Below, in pieces: positions 37,469 through 46,569 of a stretch of DNA of 64,000 bases. The stretch comes from Mesorhizobium_K quangtriensis (lineage in GTDB: Bacteria > Pseudomonadota > Alphaproteobacteria > Rhizobiales > Rhizobiaceae). Numbering within the stretch: the stretch's first letter is position 1; every line of letters begins with the position of its first letter. Location of the stretch: NCBI RefSeq assembly GCF_040081925.1, contig NZ_JBEBMF010000002.1, positions 62,001 through 126,000 on the forward strand, given 5' to 3'. The translations under genes and the position numbers were made by a program. Under the pieces are notes generated by a model. The model worked only from the letters and a program-made list of their open reading frames with translations. It had not been told where the DNA came from and did not search any database.

Positions 37469-38674
37469 TCAGGCCGGGTTGGCACGCACGTACAGCCGCA
37501 ATCCGGCTAGGCCGAGGAAGCATAGTCCTGTGACTGGCAGCACGATCCAGTTCAGCATTTCCCAGCCCCAGTTGTTGTAAACGACGCCAGCCAGCAGGGA
37601 GCCGCAAGCGACACTGGTGAACAAGATGAAGTCGTGGAAACCCTGGACCTTGCCCTTCTCTGAGGCGCGGTAAGTGCCCGCGACCATGGCCGTCGCACCG
37701 ATGAAACCGAAGTTCCAGCCAAGTCCGAGCAGGATCAGCGCAGTCCAGAAGTGCCAGAGTTGGATGCCGGACAGCGCCACGATCGCGCAACCGATCAGCA
37801 GGATCAAGCCGACCGCGACGATCGTCTCCTTGCCAAAGCGGGTAATCAGCGCGCCCGTGAAAAAGCTTGGCCCGAACATGGCCATGATATGCCAGGAGAT
37901 GCCCAGCGCCGCGTCGTCGGGCGAAAATCCACAGCCGACCATCGCCAGCGGAGCGCCGGTCATGACAAGGCTCATCAACGCATAGGAGCCGACGGCGCAC
38001 AGAAGGCCGATCGCGAACTGGGGCTGGGCGATGATCTCGCGCAACGGACGCGCAGGAGCGTCGGCATCCTGCCTGGAGCCTACGACATGGCGGGAAACGC
38101 GCAGGAAAGACAGCAAGATTGCGCCCACGGCCGCAAGTGGCAGGATCGAGGCGAAAGCACCGGCAAACATGACAGGTGCCAGCAGATCGCGCGTGAAGAT
38201 TACGATCTGGGGCCCGATGACCGCCGTGAAGATACCCCCGGCAAGCACGAAGGAAATCGCGCGAGCCTTGAACTCTGGCGGCGCGTTGTCAGCCGCGGCA
38301 AAACGGAATTGTTGGACGAAGGCGCCGCCGACGCCAATTCCCACGAGCCCCGCGACGAAGCCCCAAAAACTTGCCTGGAAAAGCGCGAAGGTCGCGATCA
38401 GCCCGCCAAACGCTGTCACCAGCGTGCCCGTCATGAAGCCGTTGCGCTGGCCAAGTGAGCGGATGATTACCGCCGCCGGGATTGCACCAAGCGCCACGCC
38501 GACGTTGAAACCAGTGACCGGCAACGTCGCCAGCGACTTGTCAGCGCCTAGCAGATAGAAACCGGCCAACCCGCCAAGCGAGATCGCGATCGGAGCCGCC
38601 GACCCTATGATCGCTTGCGATGCGGCAAGAATGAGCGCGGTGCGCCGTGCATCCACCGGCGCGTGAGCGTTCAT
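37469..38674 (-). CDS. MFS transporter
   Basis: This 401-residue integral membrane protein has about 12 transmembrane segments and MFS features: a large central loop after helix six (SRHVVGSRQDADAPARPLREI) and the motif RSLGQRNGF after helix two. It fits a drug or metabolite exporter; the substrate is unknown. Its start overlaps the nusB stop by four bases (38671-38674), so it is cotranscribed as the last gene of the riboflavin-nusB run. Confidence 0.85.
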   Translation of the reverse strand: MNAHAPVDARRTALILAASQAIIGSAAPIAISLGGLAGFYLLGADKSLATLPVTGFNVGVALGAIPAAVIIRSLGQRNGFMTGTLVTAFGGLIATFALFQASFWGFVAGLVGIGVGGAFVQQFRFAAADNAPPEFKARAISFVLAGGIFTAVIGPQIVIFTRDLLAPVMFAGAFASILPLAAVGAILLSFLRVSRHVVGSRQDADAPARPLREIIAQPQFAIGLLCAVGSYALMSLVMTGAPLAMVGCGFSPDDAALGISWHIMAMFGPSFFTGALITRFGKETIVAVGLILLIGCAIVALSGIQLWHFWTALILLGLGWNFGFIGATAMVAGTYRASEKGKVQGFHDFILFTSVACGSLLAGVVYNNWGWEMLNWIVLPVTGLCFLGLAGLRLYVRANPA

Positions 38675-39168
38675 GATGCGTCGCGGCCCCGTCCTTCGCC
38701 ACGGACTCTGCGCGAGACACGATCGAGCACTGCGTTCACCAGCTTCGGCTCATCCTCGGAGTAGAATGCCTTGGCGATGTCGACATATTCAGACACGATG
38801 ACCGCAACCGGCACATCATCGCGCTTCATCAGTTCATAGACGCCTGCACGCAGGATCGCTCTCAACGTCGAATCCAGCCGCGACAGCGGCCAGTCCTCCG
38901 TCAGCGCCTGCCGGATCATGGGATCGACTACCTTCTGGTTCTCGACAACCCCCGACAGGATTGCCCGGAACCACTGCGCATCCGCCTCTCGATACTGGGC
39001 GCCGTCTACTTCTTTCCCCAACCTGAAGGCCTCGTACTCCGCCGCAATCTCCAGCAACCCGCTACCGGCGACATCCATCTGGTACAGCGCCTGCACCGCA
39101 GCGAGCCGTGCCGCGCCGCGCTTGTTGGCCTGCCTGATATTAGGCTGTTCGCCAGTTGGCTCTTGCAC
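38671..39168 (-). CDS. nusB: Transcription antitermination factor NusB
   Basis: NusB works with NusA/E/G in rRNA antitermination. The 165-residue protein starts at GTG 39168, two bases past the ribH stop. It has the RNA-binding helical fold: ANKRGAARLAAVQALYQMDVAG, RLDSTLRAILRAGVYEL and VIVSEYVDIAKAFYSEDEPKLVNAVLD. A longer frame upstream is not expected to be used. The MFS gene overlaps its stop. The ribH-nusB pairing is standard in Rhizobiales. Confidence 0.95.
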   Translation of the reverse strand: MQEPTGEQPNIRQANKRGAARLAAVQALYQMDVAGSGLLEIAAEYEAFRLGKEVDGAQYREADAQWFRAILSGVVENQKVVDPMIRQALTEDWPLSRLDSTLRAILRAGVYELMKRDDVPVAVIVSEYVDIAKAFYSEDEPKLVNAVLDRVSRRVRGEGRGRDAS

Positions 39169-39170
39169 GG

Positions 39171-39659
39171 TCAGGCCCCCAGCCGCTCGCGGATCGCGAT
39201 CATGGTGAGCGCGGCGCGCGCGGCGAACCCTCCCTTGTCGCCCTCGGTCTTCCTGGCGCGCACCCATGCCTGCTCCAGGTTTTCGGTCGTGAGGATGCCG
39301 TTGCCGATCGCCAGCGACTCGTCGACGGACAGGTTCATAAGCCCGCGCGAGGATTCATTCGCGACAATGTCGAAATGATAGGTGTCGCCTCTGATGACTG
39401 TCCCCAGAGCCACGTAGCCATCGTAGTCTGTGCCGCCTTCATCCGCGGCGTCGAGCGCGAAGGATATGACGGCCGGAACCTCCAGCGCTCCCGGAACGGT
39501 GATGACGTCGTAGGTCGCGCCCGCCTCGTCAAGCGCCGCCTTTGCGCCATCAAGCAAGGCGTCGGCGAGATCGTCGTAGAAGCGTGCCTCGACAATGAGG
39601 ATGTTCGCCTTCTCTTTGGGCAGGCTGAAGGCTTTTCCGTGGTCTGAAGTGACGGCCAT
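39171..39659 (-). CDS. ribH: 6,7-dimethyl-8-ribityllumazine synthase
   Basis: RibH joins the pyrimidine and butanone phosphate precursors of riboflavin. The 162-residue protein starts at ATG 39659 behind GGGAGA and has the active-site segments VEARFYDDLADALLDGA, VPGALEVPAVISFAL, LGTVIRGDTYHFDIVANESSRGLM and the Lys/Asn region IGNGILTTENLEQAWVRA. It assembles into icosahedral or pentameric forms. It lies about 90 bases downstream of ribE. Confidence 0.97.
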   Translation of the reverse strand: MAVTSDHGKAFSLPKEKANILIVEARFYDDLADALLDGAKAALDEAGATYDVITVPGALEVPAVISFALDAADEGGTDYDGYVALGTVIRGDTYHFDIVANESSRGLMNLSVDESLAIGNGILTTENLEQAWVRARKTEGDKGGFAARAALTMIAIRERLGA

Positions 39660-39751
39660 TGGTATCTCCCGGTCGGGCGGTGACTTAGGCCGATCCGGGT
39701 GCGACCGCAAGCGCTACATTGTGCACCCCAGCCATGCGCACGATGACCGCA

Positions 39752-40369
39752 TCAGAGGCCCTGCGTCGACGCCTCCGCCAGCCTTGCGGCATAACGCGCC
39801 ATCGTATCGACCTCGAGATTCACGTCGTCGCCAACCTGCCGTTCGCCCCATGTGGTGACCGAAAGCGAATGATGGATCAACAAGACATCGAAGCGCCTGC
39901 CATCGACCTTGTTGACCGTGAGTGACGTCCCGTCCAGCGCGACCGATCCCTTCGGCGCGACGAACTTCGCCAATTCCCGGGGAGCATCCAGCGTAAAGCG
40001 CACCGCCTCGCCCTCTTTCGTCCGCGCGACGATTCCGGCCTTGCCGTCGACGTGGCCGGAAACGATGTGGCCCCCGAGTTCGTCCCCGATCTTCAACGCT
40101 CGCTCGAGATTGATCGGCGTACCGAGTTGCCAGCTTGAAGCGGTCGTCAGCCGAAGCGCTTCGTCCCAGGCTTCGACCTCGAACCAGCGCTCATTGCTTC
40201 CGACGTCGGGAAGTCGGGTGACTGTCAGGCATACGCCCGAACAGGATATCGACGCACCAATAGCGATGGAGGCAGGATCGTATGCCGTCTCGATACGAAA
40301 CCTGACGCCCTTCGGCAGCGCCTCTGTCGCGGCTATCCTGCCGACATCGGTGACAATCCCGGTAAACAT
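39752..40369 (-). CDS. ribE: Riboflavin synthase alpha chain
   Basis: RibE dismutates two lumazines to riboflavin. The 205-residue protein has the tandem lumazine-binding repeat layout: the N-terminal MFTGIVTDVGRI with SGVCLTVT, and the second repeat HIVSGHVDGKAGIVA with DGTSLTVNKVDG. It starts at ATG 40369, sharing one base with the ribD stop, which gives tight coupling. It forms the middle of the ribD-ribE-ribH run. Confidence 0.96.
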   Translation of the reverse strand: MFTGIVTDVGRIAATEALPKGVRFRIETAYDPASIAIGASISCSGVCLTVTRLPDVGSNERWFEVEAWDEALRLTTASSWQLGTPINLERALKIGDELGGHIVSGHVDGKAGIVARTKEGEAVRFTLDAPRELAKFVAPKGSVALDGTSLTVNKVDGRRFDVLLIHHSLSVTTWGERQVGDDVNLEVDTMARYAARLAEASTQGL

Positions 40370-41493
40370 CAGAGCGGCCTCACCCATTCCGAAACGTGGT
40401 CGTCGCCGAAGGTTGCGCGTCGCGCCAAGCTAAATCCACCTGGCATGTGGTTTTCATCTACCGGCGCCGCAATCCCGTCCGCCCCGACGACCACCGCACC
40501 GCGAAAGAGCACAATCCGGTCCACGAGGCCTTCGTCCAGAAAATGTCTCGCAGTAGCCGCGCCGCCCTCCACCATGACCGTCGACAATCCCTTTGCGGCG
40601 AGATCCTCGAGCAGTTCGGGCAGCGCAATCCGTCCGTCAAAGGTTTCGGTTGCGAGAAACCCCGCTCCAGAACGCTCCAGCGCGGCCTTCCGTCCCGGAT
40701 CGACCCCTTCGCAGGCAGCGACCAAGAGCTGGACTTGTCCGGCCGTCTGGACGAGCTTCGATGTGAGCGGCAGCCTTGCAGCGGGATCGAGCACGATCCG
40801 CGTCGGCGATCTGTCGGCAAGCCCCGGCAACCTGACTGTGAGTTCCGGATCGTCGGCAATGGCTGTGCCAACCCCGACGAGGATGGCGTCGCTCATGGCG
40901 CGCATCATGTGGACCTGCCGGCGCGATACCTCGCCCGTGATCGCGATCTGCCCCTCGCCGGGCCTGCCGATCATCCCATCCTGCGAAATCGCAAGTTTCA
41001 GCGTGACTTCCGGCCTTTTTTTCAGGGATCTCGTGAGATAGCCGGCCATTGCATCGGTGGCCTGTTCGGCCAAGACCCGCTCGACGACTTCGATGCCCGA
41101 CTCTCGCAGAATGGTATACCCTTTGCCAGAAACGCGGTCGTCGGGGTCGCTCGCCCCCCCAACCACCCGGGCTACACCCGCCGAAACCAGCGCATTGGCG
41201 CACGGCGGCGTCCGCCCATGGTGCGCGCAGGGCTCCAGGGTAACGTAGGCGGTCGCTCCCCGCGCCAGGTCACCGGCCTCAGTCAAAGCCTCGGTTTCGG
41301 CATGCGGTCGGCCGCCGATAGCGGTTGCGCCACGGCCGACAATCACCGGTCCATCCTGCCCTTCGCGGACGATCAGCGTGGCAACGGAAGGGTTTGTGGC
41401 AGTCAGGCCGGCGTGCTTGCCCGAAAGCCGGATCGCAGCCGCCATGAAGCGGCGATCAAGCGCCTCTTGTTCCGCCGCCGAGCGCGAGGTCAT
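40369..41493 (-). CDS. ribD: Bifunctional riboflavin deaminase/reductase
   Basis: RibD deaminates and reduces the pyrimidine intermediate of riboflavin synthesis. The 374-residue protein has the N-terminal zinc deaminase domain with PHAETEAL and CAHHGRTPPCANAL, then the reductase domain starting KLAISQDGMIG. ATG 41493 gives a one-base gap after nrdR; a longer start at ATG 41511 would overlap nrdR by 17 bases. The exact start is the main uncertainty. Confidence 0.94.
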   Translation of the reverse strand: MTSRSAAEQEALDRRFMAAAIRLSGKHAGLTATNPSVATLIVREGQDGPVIVGRGATAIGGRPHAETEALTEAGDLARGATAYVTLEPCAHHGRTPPCANALVSAGVARVVGGASDPDDRVSGKGYTILRESGIEVVERVLAEQATDAMAGYLTRSLKKRPEVTLKLAISQDGMIGRPGEGQIAITGEVSRRQVHMMRAMSDAILVGVGTAIADDPELTVRLPGLADRSPTRIVLDPAARLPLTSKLVQTAGQVQLLVAACEGVDPGRKAALERSGAGFLATETFDGRIALPELLEDLAAKGLSTVMVEGGAATARHFLDEGLVDRIVLFRGAVVVGADGIAAPVDENHMPGGFSLARRATFGDDHVSEWVRPL

Positions 41494-41494
41494 T

Positions 41495-41959
41495 TCAGCC
41501 GGCGTCCTCATCGCCTTTCAGTTCGCCGAGAACTTCATGGAAATCCTTGGCCTCGCGAAAATTGCGGTACACCGAGGCGAAGCGGACATACGCAACATCA
41601 TCGAGCGTCTTCAGCGCCTCCATGACCAACCGGCCGATTTCGGCCGACGGTATCTCGGTTTCGCCAGAGCTTTCCAACTGACGAACAATGCCGGTGACGG
41701 CCCGGTCGATCCGCTCGGGCTCGACGTTGCGCTTGCGAACCGCGATCTCGACGGACCGCAAGAGCTTGTCACGGTCGAAGGGAACCTTGCGTCCCGTCTT
41801 CTTCAAGACGACGAGATCGCGCAACTGGACGCGTTCGAAAGTGGTGAAACGCCCACCGCATACCGGGCAGACGCGCCTGCGCCGGATCGCCCCGCCATCT
41901 TCGGCGGGCCGCGAATCCTTCACCTGTGTGTCTTCGGACTGGCAATAGGGACAGCGCAT
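41495..41959 (-). CDS. nrdR: Transcriptional repressor NrdR
   Basis: NrdR represses ribonucleotide reductase genes in response to (d)ATP. The 154-residue protein has the N-terminal zinc ribbon (CPYC and CPVC) and the ATP-cone domain RSVEIAVRKRNVEPERIDRAVTGIVRQLE split over the middle. It starts at ATG 41959 behind GAAGG. It sits between the conserved hypothetical gene and ribD, the typical order glyA-nrdR-rib in Rhizobiales. Confidence 0.97.
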   Translation of the reverse strand: MRCPYCQSEDTQVKDSRPAEDGGAIRRRRVCPVCGGRFTTFERVQLRDLVVLKKTGRKVPFDRDKLLRSVEIAVRKRNVEPERIDRAVTGIVRQLESSGETEIPSAEIGRLVMEALKTLDDVAYVRFASVYRNFREAKDFHEVLGELKGDEDAG

Positions 41960-42063
41960 GAAGGCCTTCGGATAAACGGAGGGAGAGATTCTGCAGCGAC
42001 ACTTAACCGATTTTGCGGCGAGCCAAAACACGTACGCCGGTGTCGCAAGAAAGGGCAAGGGAA

Positions 42064-42486
42064 CTATTCGTCAGGACGTCCGACTTCCTCTCCGACCATT
42101 TCGGGCGGGATGTGCATGATCGTCACGTCGAACCCGGAACCGGCATTCCATTTGCCGCTGTCCGGTTCATCAAGCCAGACCTTCCTTTGTATTCGCTCAA
42201 AGACAGGCCCCAGGCCATTGGCAAAGCGTGCTCTCGGCGCGAGATACTCGTTGTTCGCACCGAAATGCGAGAAGAGTATCGAGAGATGAACTTCAAAACA
42301 CTCCTTCGGATCGGCCTCGCTAATACGAAGGAGTTCCGCAGCCAATTCCCGAAGCGCTGGCCTTGTCATGTAGACCTTGGCACCTGACCAATCCGTCAAC
42401 ATCGCGACCGATTTGGAGCGGGGTGTGCCATCCAGTGTGTCAGGCTCGTCCAAATCGTCCTCCAACGTTGGGATAGTCGGCGTCAT
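42064..42486 (-). CDS. Conserved hypothetical protein between glyA and nrdR
   Basis: This 140-residue protein begins MTPTIPTLEDDLDEPDTLDG, then has MTRPALRELAAELLRISEADPKECFEVHLS and ends MHIPPEMVGEEVGRPDE. It is acidic at the N-terminus and has no signal peptide or transmembrane helix. I do not recognise a known domain. Its start overlaps the glyA stop by four bases (42483-42486), so it belongs to the glyA operon. A link to one-carbon or nucleotide regulation is only contextual. Confidence 0.7.
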   Translation of the reverse strand: MTPTIPTLEDDLDEPDTLDGTPRSKSVAMLTDWSGAKVYMTRPALRELAAELLRISEADPKECFEVHLSILFSHFGANNEYLAPRARFANGLGPVFERIQRKVWLDEPDSGKWNAGSGFDVTIMHIPPEMVGEEVGRPDE

Positions 42487-43796
42487 CCCATATAGGAATA
42501 CATCGGGAACTTTTCAGTCAGCGTCAGCACCTTCTGCTTCACCGCCGCCTCGACCGCCGCGTTGCCCTCGTCCGAATTTGCTACCTTCAAGCCATCCAGA
42601 ACTTCCGCGATGAGCTTGCCGATCTCGCGGAACTCCGCCTCGCCAAAGCCGCGCGTGGTTCCGGCCGGCGTGCCGAGGCGTACGCCGGAGGTGACGAACG
42701 GCTTCTCCGGGTCGAAGGGAATGCCGTTCTTGTTGCAAGTGATGTTGGCGCGACCGAGAGCGGCCTCGGCGCGCTTGCCCGTCGCGTTCTTGGGACGCAG
42801 GTCAACCAGCATCAAGTGATTGTCGGTGCCGCCCGAGACGATATCGAGGCCCGTTTCCTTGAGGCTTTCCGCAAGAGCCTTCGCATTCGAGACCACGTTT
42901 GCGGCATAGGTCTTGAATTCCGGCTTGAGCGCCTCGGCGAAAGCGACCGCCTTGGCTGCGATGACGTGCATCAGCGGTCCGCCCTGAAGTCCAGGGAACA
43001 CGGCCGAATTGATCTTCTTTGCAATATCCTCGTCGTTAGTCAGGATCATGCCGCCGCGAGGTCCACGCAGGGATTTGTGCGTTGTGGTCGTCACCACGTG
43101 CGCATGCGGCAGCGGCGAAGGATGCTGCCCACCGGCGACGAGGCCCGCAATATGGGCCATGTCGACCATCAGATAGGCGCCGACAGCATCGGCGATCTCG
43201 CGAAAACGCTTCCAATCCCAGATGCGCGAATAGGCCGTGCCGCCCGCCAGGATCAGCTTCGGCTTGGTCTCGTGCGCGGTCTTCTCGATCGCATCCATGT
43301 CGAGCAGGTGATCGTCCTGGCGAACACCGTAGGAAACGACCTTGAACCACTTGCCGCTCATGTTGACCGGCGAGCCGTGCGTGAGGTGGCCACCCGAGTT
43401 GAGGTCGAGACCCATGAAGGTGTCGCCAGGCTGCAACAGCGCCAGGAACACAGCTTGGTTCATTTGCGAGCCGGAATTCGGCTGCACGTTGGCGAAGTTG
43501 CAGGAAAACAGCTTCTTGGCGCGCTCGATCGCCAATTCCTCGGCGATATCTACGAACTGGCAGCCGCCATAGTAGCGCTTGCCGGGGTAACCCTCCGCAT
43601 ACTTGTTCGTCATGATCGAGCCCTGGGCTTCCAGCACGGCGCGCGACACGATGTTTTCGGACGCGATCAGTTCGATCTCGTGACGCTGACGACCGAGTTC
43701 CGAGCGTATGGCCCCGAAGATTTCCGGGTCGGCGTCGGCGAGCGATGTTCCAAAAAACGAAGCCGAATGGTTCGCGGCTGCCGTTGCTGTTGCCAT
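42483..43796 (-). CDS. glyA: Serine hydroxymethyltransferase
   Basis: GlyA converts serine plus tetrahydrofolate to glycine and methylene-THF. From ATG 43796 the protein has 437 residues with the PLP-lysine motif VVTTTTHKSLRGPRGG, the GGHLTHG segment and ELIASENIVSRAVLEA near the N-terminus. The TTG at 43805 would extend it by three residues. The unknown protein and nrdR follow on the same strand, so glyA likely leads the operon that ends with the riboflavin genes. Confidence 0.97.
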   Translation of the reverse strand: MATATAAANHSASFFGTSLADADPEIFGAIRSELGRQRHEIELIASENIVSRAVLEAQGSIMTNKYAEGYPGKRYYGGCQFVDIAEELAIERAKKLFSCNFANVQPNSGSQMNQAVFLALLQPGDTFMGLDLNSGGHLTHGSPVNMSGKWFKVVSYGVRQDDHLLDMDAIEKTAHETKPKLILAGGTAYSRIWDWKRFREIADAVGAYLMVDMAHIAGLVAGGQHPSPLPHAHVVTTTTHKSLRGPRGGMILTNDEDIAKKINSAVFPGLQGGPLMHVIAAKAVAFAEALKPEFKTYAANVVSNAKALAESLKETGLDIVSGGTDNHLMLVDLRPKNATGKRAEAALGRANITCNKNGIPFDPEKPFVTSGVRLGTPAGTTRGFGEAEFREIGKLIAEVLDGLKVANSDEGNAAVEAAVKQKVLTLTEKFPMYSYMG

Positions 43797-43931
43797 GGCG
43801 TTCAAATCCCGAATATGGAGGTCAGCGGAAGGTCAGGCGCGCATTAACACAGTTGATATGGCCTCGCCACGCTCGCGCATGCGAAATTTCGTCGCCGAAT
43901 TGCGGCAGACAGCCCGAGAACACCCGCTCTC

Positions 43932-43959
43932 AAAGCAAAAAGGCCGCCCAGAGGCGGCC
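43932..43959 (-). terminator. Rho-independent terminator after ldtP
   Basis: GGCCGCC (43942-43948) and GGCGGCC (43953-43959) form a 7-bp stem with a 4-base loop. On the minus strand a TTTTTGCTTTG tract follows. It lies just past the ldtP stop at 43970. Confidence 0.9.
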
Positions 43960-43969
43960 CTTGGAAACT

Positions 43970-45223
43970 CTAAAGTGCCTGGCTAAGCTGCAGTTCGCTC
44001 ACGCCGTCCATCGCGTAGATGTCGTCGCGGAAATGCGCGACCCCGTCTCCGGTCGACCATGCCGAGACATACGCGAAGTAAATCGGCACCGGGACCGCGA
44101 GCTGCACCGGCATGTTCTCGCCGCTCTTGATTGTCGATTCGAAACGCTGACGATCCCAGCCCGGCGTATCGCGCAGCAACCATGTAACAAGGTCCCGGAC
44201 GTTCTGGACGCGGACGCAACCGGAAGAATCGAAGCGCATCAGCTTGTCGAACAGCGTCTGCTGCGGCGTATCGTGCATGTAGGTCGCGTGCTCGTTCGGG
44301 AAATTGATCTTCACCGACGCCATAGCATTGATCTTGCCCGGATCCTGACGGAAGCGGAACTTGGCAGCGTCTTCGGTATTCCAATCGATCGTTGCAGGAT
44401 CGATCTCCCCGTTGGGGCCGAGGATGCGGATGTTGTTTTCCGCCAAATACTGCGGGTTTTTCCGCATCAGCGGAATGATGTCCTTGCGAACGATCGACTC
44501 TGGCGCGTTCCAGTAGGGATTGACGATGATTTCGTTGATCGCCGAATTCAGGATCGGTGTCTGGCGGTCGATCTTGCCGACGATGGCGGTGTGCCGGAGC
44601 ACGACACGGTCGTTCTCCACCGCTTCGATCTGCGCGGCGGGGATGTTGACCATTACGTAGCGACCGACCGGCTGAGCCTGGGACTGGAGACGCTGTAAAT
44701 TGGTCTGCAACTGGCCGAGTCGGGTCTGTGCGGAGACGTTTAGCGCCGCATAGCTGTACTTGCCGAGTACCCCGTCCACCGGGAGGCCATGGCGCGCCTG
44801 GAAGCGCTTCACCGCCGCATCGACATAGGTGTCAAAGGATTCCGACATGCCCGCGCTGGTCGACAGGTCGCCGGAGATCATCAGGCGCTTGCGCAACACC
44901 GCGACATCGGGATCGACTACGCCCAACTGCAGCTTCTTGGTCGCCGGAACGACCGGCCATCCGCCCTGCGCGACGATGTTGGAATACTGGCCGATGGCCT
45001 GCTGGATATAGGAAATCGTCTGTGGCGAAAAAATCGGGAGATTGGTGGCAACCTTGCCGCCATCGCTGGCGCGTGCGTCGAAAGTGTCGTCCCAATTGCC
45101 ACGGCGATTGGACTGCAGGACTTCCATGATCACGTCCTGAGCCCTCGCCGGCGCAGCAAAAGCCGCAGCGGCGAGCATGCCCGCACCTGAAAGAAAGACC
45201 CGTCGGCTGGTTTTGATCGTCAT
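43970..45223 (-). CDS. ldtP: L,D-transpeptidase (LdtP/YcbB-type), Tat-targeted
   Basis: This 417-residue cell-wall enzyme makes 3-3 peptidoglycan crosslinks. From ATG 45223 it begins MTIKTSRRVFLSGAGMLAAA, a twin-arginine (Tat) signal with the SRRxFL motif and an ARAQ cleavage site. A peptidoglycan-binding-like segment follows (RHGLPVDGVLGKYSYAALN), then the YkuD catalytic region with the active Cys in FDSSGCVRV. The neighbouring MarR protein is LdtR-like, matching the LdtR/LdtP pair known from Liberibacter and Sinorhizobium. Confidence 0.9.
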   Translation of the reverse strand: MTIKTSRRVFLSGAGMLAAAAFAAPARAQDVIMEVLQSNRRGNWDDTFDARASDGGKVATNLPIFSPQTISYIQQAIGQYSNIVAQGGWPVVPATKKLQLGVVDPDVAVLRKRLMISGDLSTSAGMSESFDTYVDAAVKRFQARHGLPVDGVLGKYSYAALNVSAQTRLGQLQTNLQRLQSQAQPVGRYVMVNIPAAQIEAVENDRVVLRHTAIVGKIDRQTPILNSAINEIIVNPYWNAPESIVRKDIIPLMRKNPQYLAENNIRILGPNGEIDPATIDWNTEDAAKFRFRQDPGKINAMASVKINFPNEHATYMHDTPQQTLFDKLMRFDSSGCVRVQNVRDLVTWLLRDTPGWDRQRFESTIKSGENMPVQLAVPVPIYFAYVSAWSTGDGVAHFRDDIYAMDGVSELQLSQAL

Positions 45224-45401
45224 ACCGGATACTGTCCCGTCATCATCGCGGTGCAACTCTATGGCGGCCATGCTTAACAAATGGCCAACCACAAACAGGA
45301 GCCGTCACCCTTGCCTGCGCATCGCGCAACTCTACGTCCGCATATCCATCCGATTATGGCGGCAGCAAGGCTTTGGCCACACACGACAGCGTGAGGCGGG
45401 C

Positions 45402-45439
45402 AAAAAGAAAGCGGCCGCTGCCTCCCCGCAACGGCCGCT
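45402..45439 (-). terminator. Rho-independent terminator after ldtR
   Basis: CGGCCGCT (45432-45439) and AGCGGCCG (45410-45417) form an 8-bp outer stem with further short inner pairing. The minus strand then reads TTCTTTTTG. It separates ldtR from ldtP, so the two are probably transcribed independently. Confidence 0.75.
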
Positions 45440-45463
45440 GCTTGCCGACTGGAGGGCAAGAAA

Positions 45464-45979
45464 TCACATGCGATAGGCGATCGTATCGTTCCAGAAGCGG
45501 TCCAGCCGCTGCAGCGCCCGGTTCATCTGCTTGAACTCGTCCTGATTGATGCCGCCGACCTGCTCGATCGACCCGATGTGGCGCTCGTAGAGCCCGGCGA
45601 CGACCTCGGCCACGGCCTGCCCCTTCGGTGTCAGGCTGACGCGAACCGAGCGGCGATCGATACGCGAGCGCTGATGGTTGATGAAGCCGAGATCGACCAG
45701 CTTCTTCAGGTTGTAGGAAACGTTCGAACCGAGATAATAACCGCGCGAGCGCAGTTCGCCGGCCGTCAACTCGGCATTACCGATGTTGAACAGCAGCAGC
45801 GCCTGGATCGCGTTGATGTCGGAGCGACCATTGCGATCGAATTCGTCCTTGATCACGTCCAGCAGGCGGCGGTGCAGGCGCTCGACCAGCTGCAGGGATT
45901 CCATGTAAAGCGAGCGGATCGCTTCGCGACGATCATCGGATACGGGAGCGGTCTTCGCCGCCGAACGCGAATTGTTCAT
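45464..45979 (-). CDS. ldtR: MarR family regulator LdtR
   Basis: This 171-residue MarR-type regulator has the winged helix in ALLLFNIGNAELTAGELRSRGYYLGSNVSYNLKKLVDLGFI and SRIDRRSVRVSLTPKG. Its length, sequence and position beside ldtP match LdtR, which controls L,D-transpeptidase expression and osmotic stress tolerance in Liberibacter and Sinorhizobium. An inverted repeat at 46042-46062 lies upstream of its start and is a candidate autoregulatory site. Confidence 0.9.
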   Translation of the reverse strand: MNNSRSAAKTAPVSDDRREAIRSLYMESLQLVERLHRRLLDVIKDEFDRNGRSDINAIQALLLFNIGNAELTAGELRSRGYYLGSNVSYNLKKLVDLGFINHQRSRIDRRSVRVSLTPKGQAVAEVVAGLYERHIGSIEQVGGINQDEFKQMNRALQRLDRFWNDTIAYRM

Positions 45980-46041
45980 TGTCTTGCCTCTCGTTTGTCG
46001 CCCGGTGATTGTTTTTGTTTCTCACCTTGGTCGCGACACTA

Positions 46042-46062
46042 TCGAATGCACATAAAATTCGA
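46042..46062. promoter_or_regulatory. Inverted repeat upstream of ldtR
   Basis: TCGAAT (46042-46047) and ATTCGA (46057-46062) are perfect 6-base arms with 9 bases between them. The site lies about 65 bases upstream of the ldtR start and is a candidate MarR-type operator; binding is inference. Confidence 0.5.
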
Positions 46063-46143
46063 CTTAAACACCAGGACTAACAAGGGGTTAAGCCGACCTG
46101 TGTTGGCAAGACGATTAACGATCGGTCACCCGCGGAGCTAAAA

Positions 46144-46569
46144 TTAACCGTATTGCTCCGCCTTGCGATGCTGCAGGTGTATCAGAACGCGAAAGGCCGT
46201 GTAGAGAACCGCCACGAAGATGTGGCTCGACACGATCAGGAGCTTGTGGCCGTAGAGGTCCGGGAACAAGACGTACATCAGGACCTCGGTGACTGCGCAG
46301 ATCGCCCAGATCACCGGCCCCCATGACGCAAGCATCCATAGGCCGATGGCGGCAAATGGATAGAACACGGCAAGCGTGACGGCCGCGATCTGCCAGTGAA
46401 CAGGCATGAGGTCGAACCGCCACAGCGGCCCATCGTAGATGCCGATCAGACGCACCCAGTACAAAATGCCAAACAGCAGGCAGTAGCCGGCGACGATCCG
46501 CTGAAACCAGACAAACCCGGTTTCTGCGAGCGTCGGCTGCACCGGTCCGCGTTCGGCCAGGTCACTCAC
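46144..46569 (-). CDS. DUF6163-like membrane protein
   Basis: This 141-residue protein has four hydrophobic segments (about residues 21-41, 58-78, 83-104 and 110-131) and no signal peptide, so it should be an inner membrane protein. It resembles DUF6163-type proteins of Rhizobiales by length and topology; this match is from memory. It starts at GTG 46569, overlapping the preceding gene's stop by four bases (GTGA), so it is translationally coupled to the hydrolase gene. Confidence 0.7.
   Translation of the reverse strand: MSDLAERGPVQPTLAETGFVWFQRIVAGYCLLFGILYWVRLIGIYDGPLWRFDLMPVHWQIAAVTLAVFYPFAAIGLWMLASWGPVIWAICAVTEVLMYVLFPDLYGHKLLIVSSHIFVAVLYTAFRVLIHLQHRKAEQYG

Noticed and set aside
39660..39751. 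FMN riboswitch before ribH
   Set aside because: The short ribE-ribH gap lacks the conserved RFN element bases.
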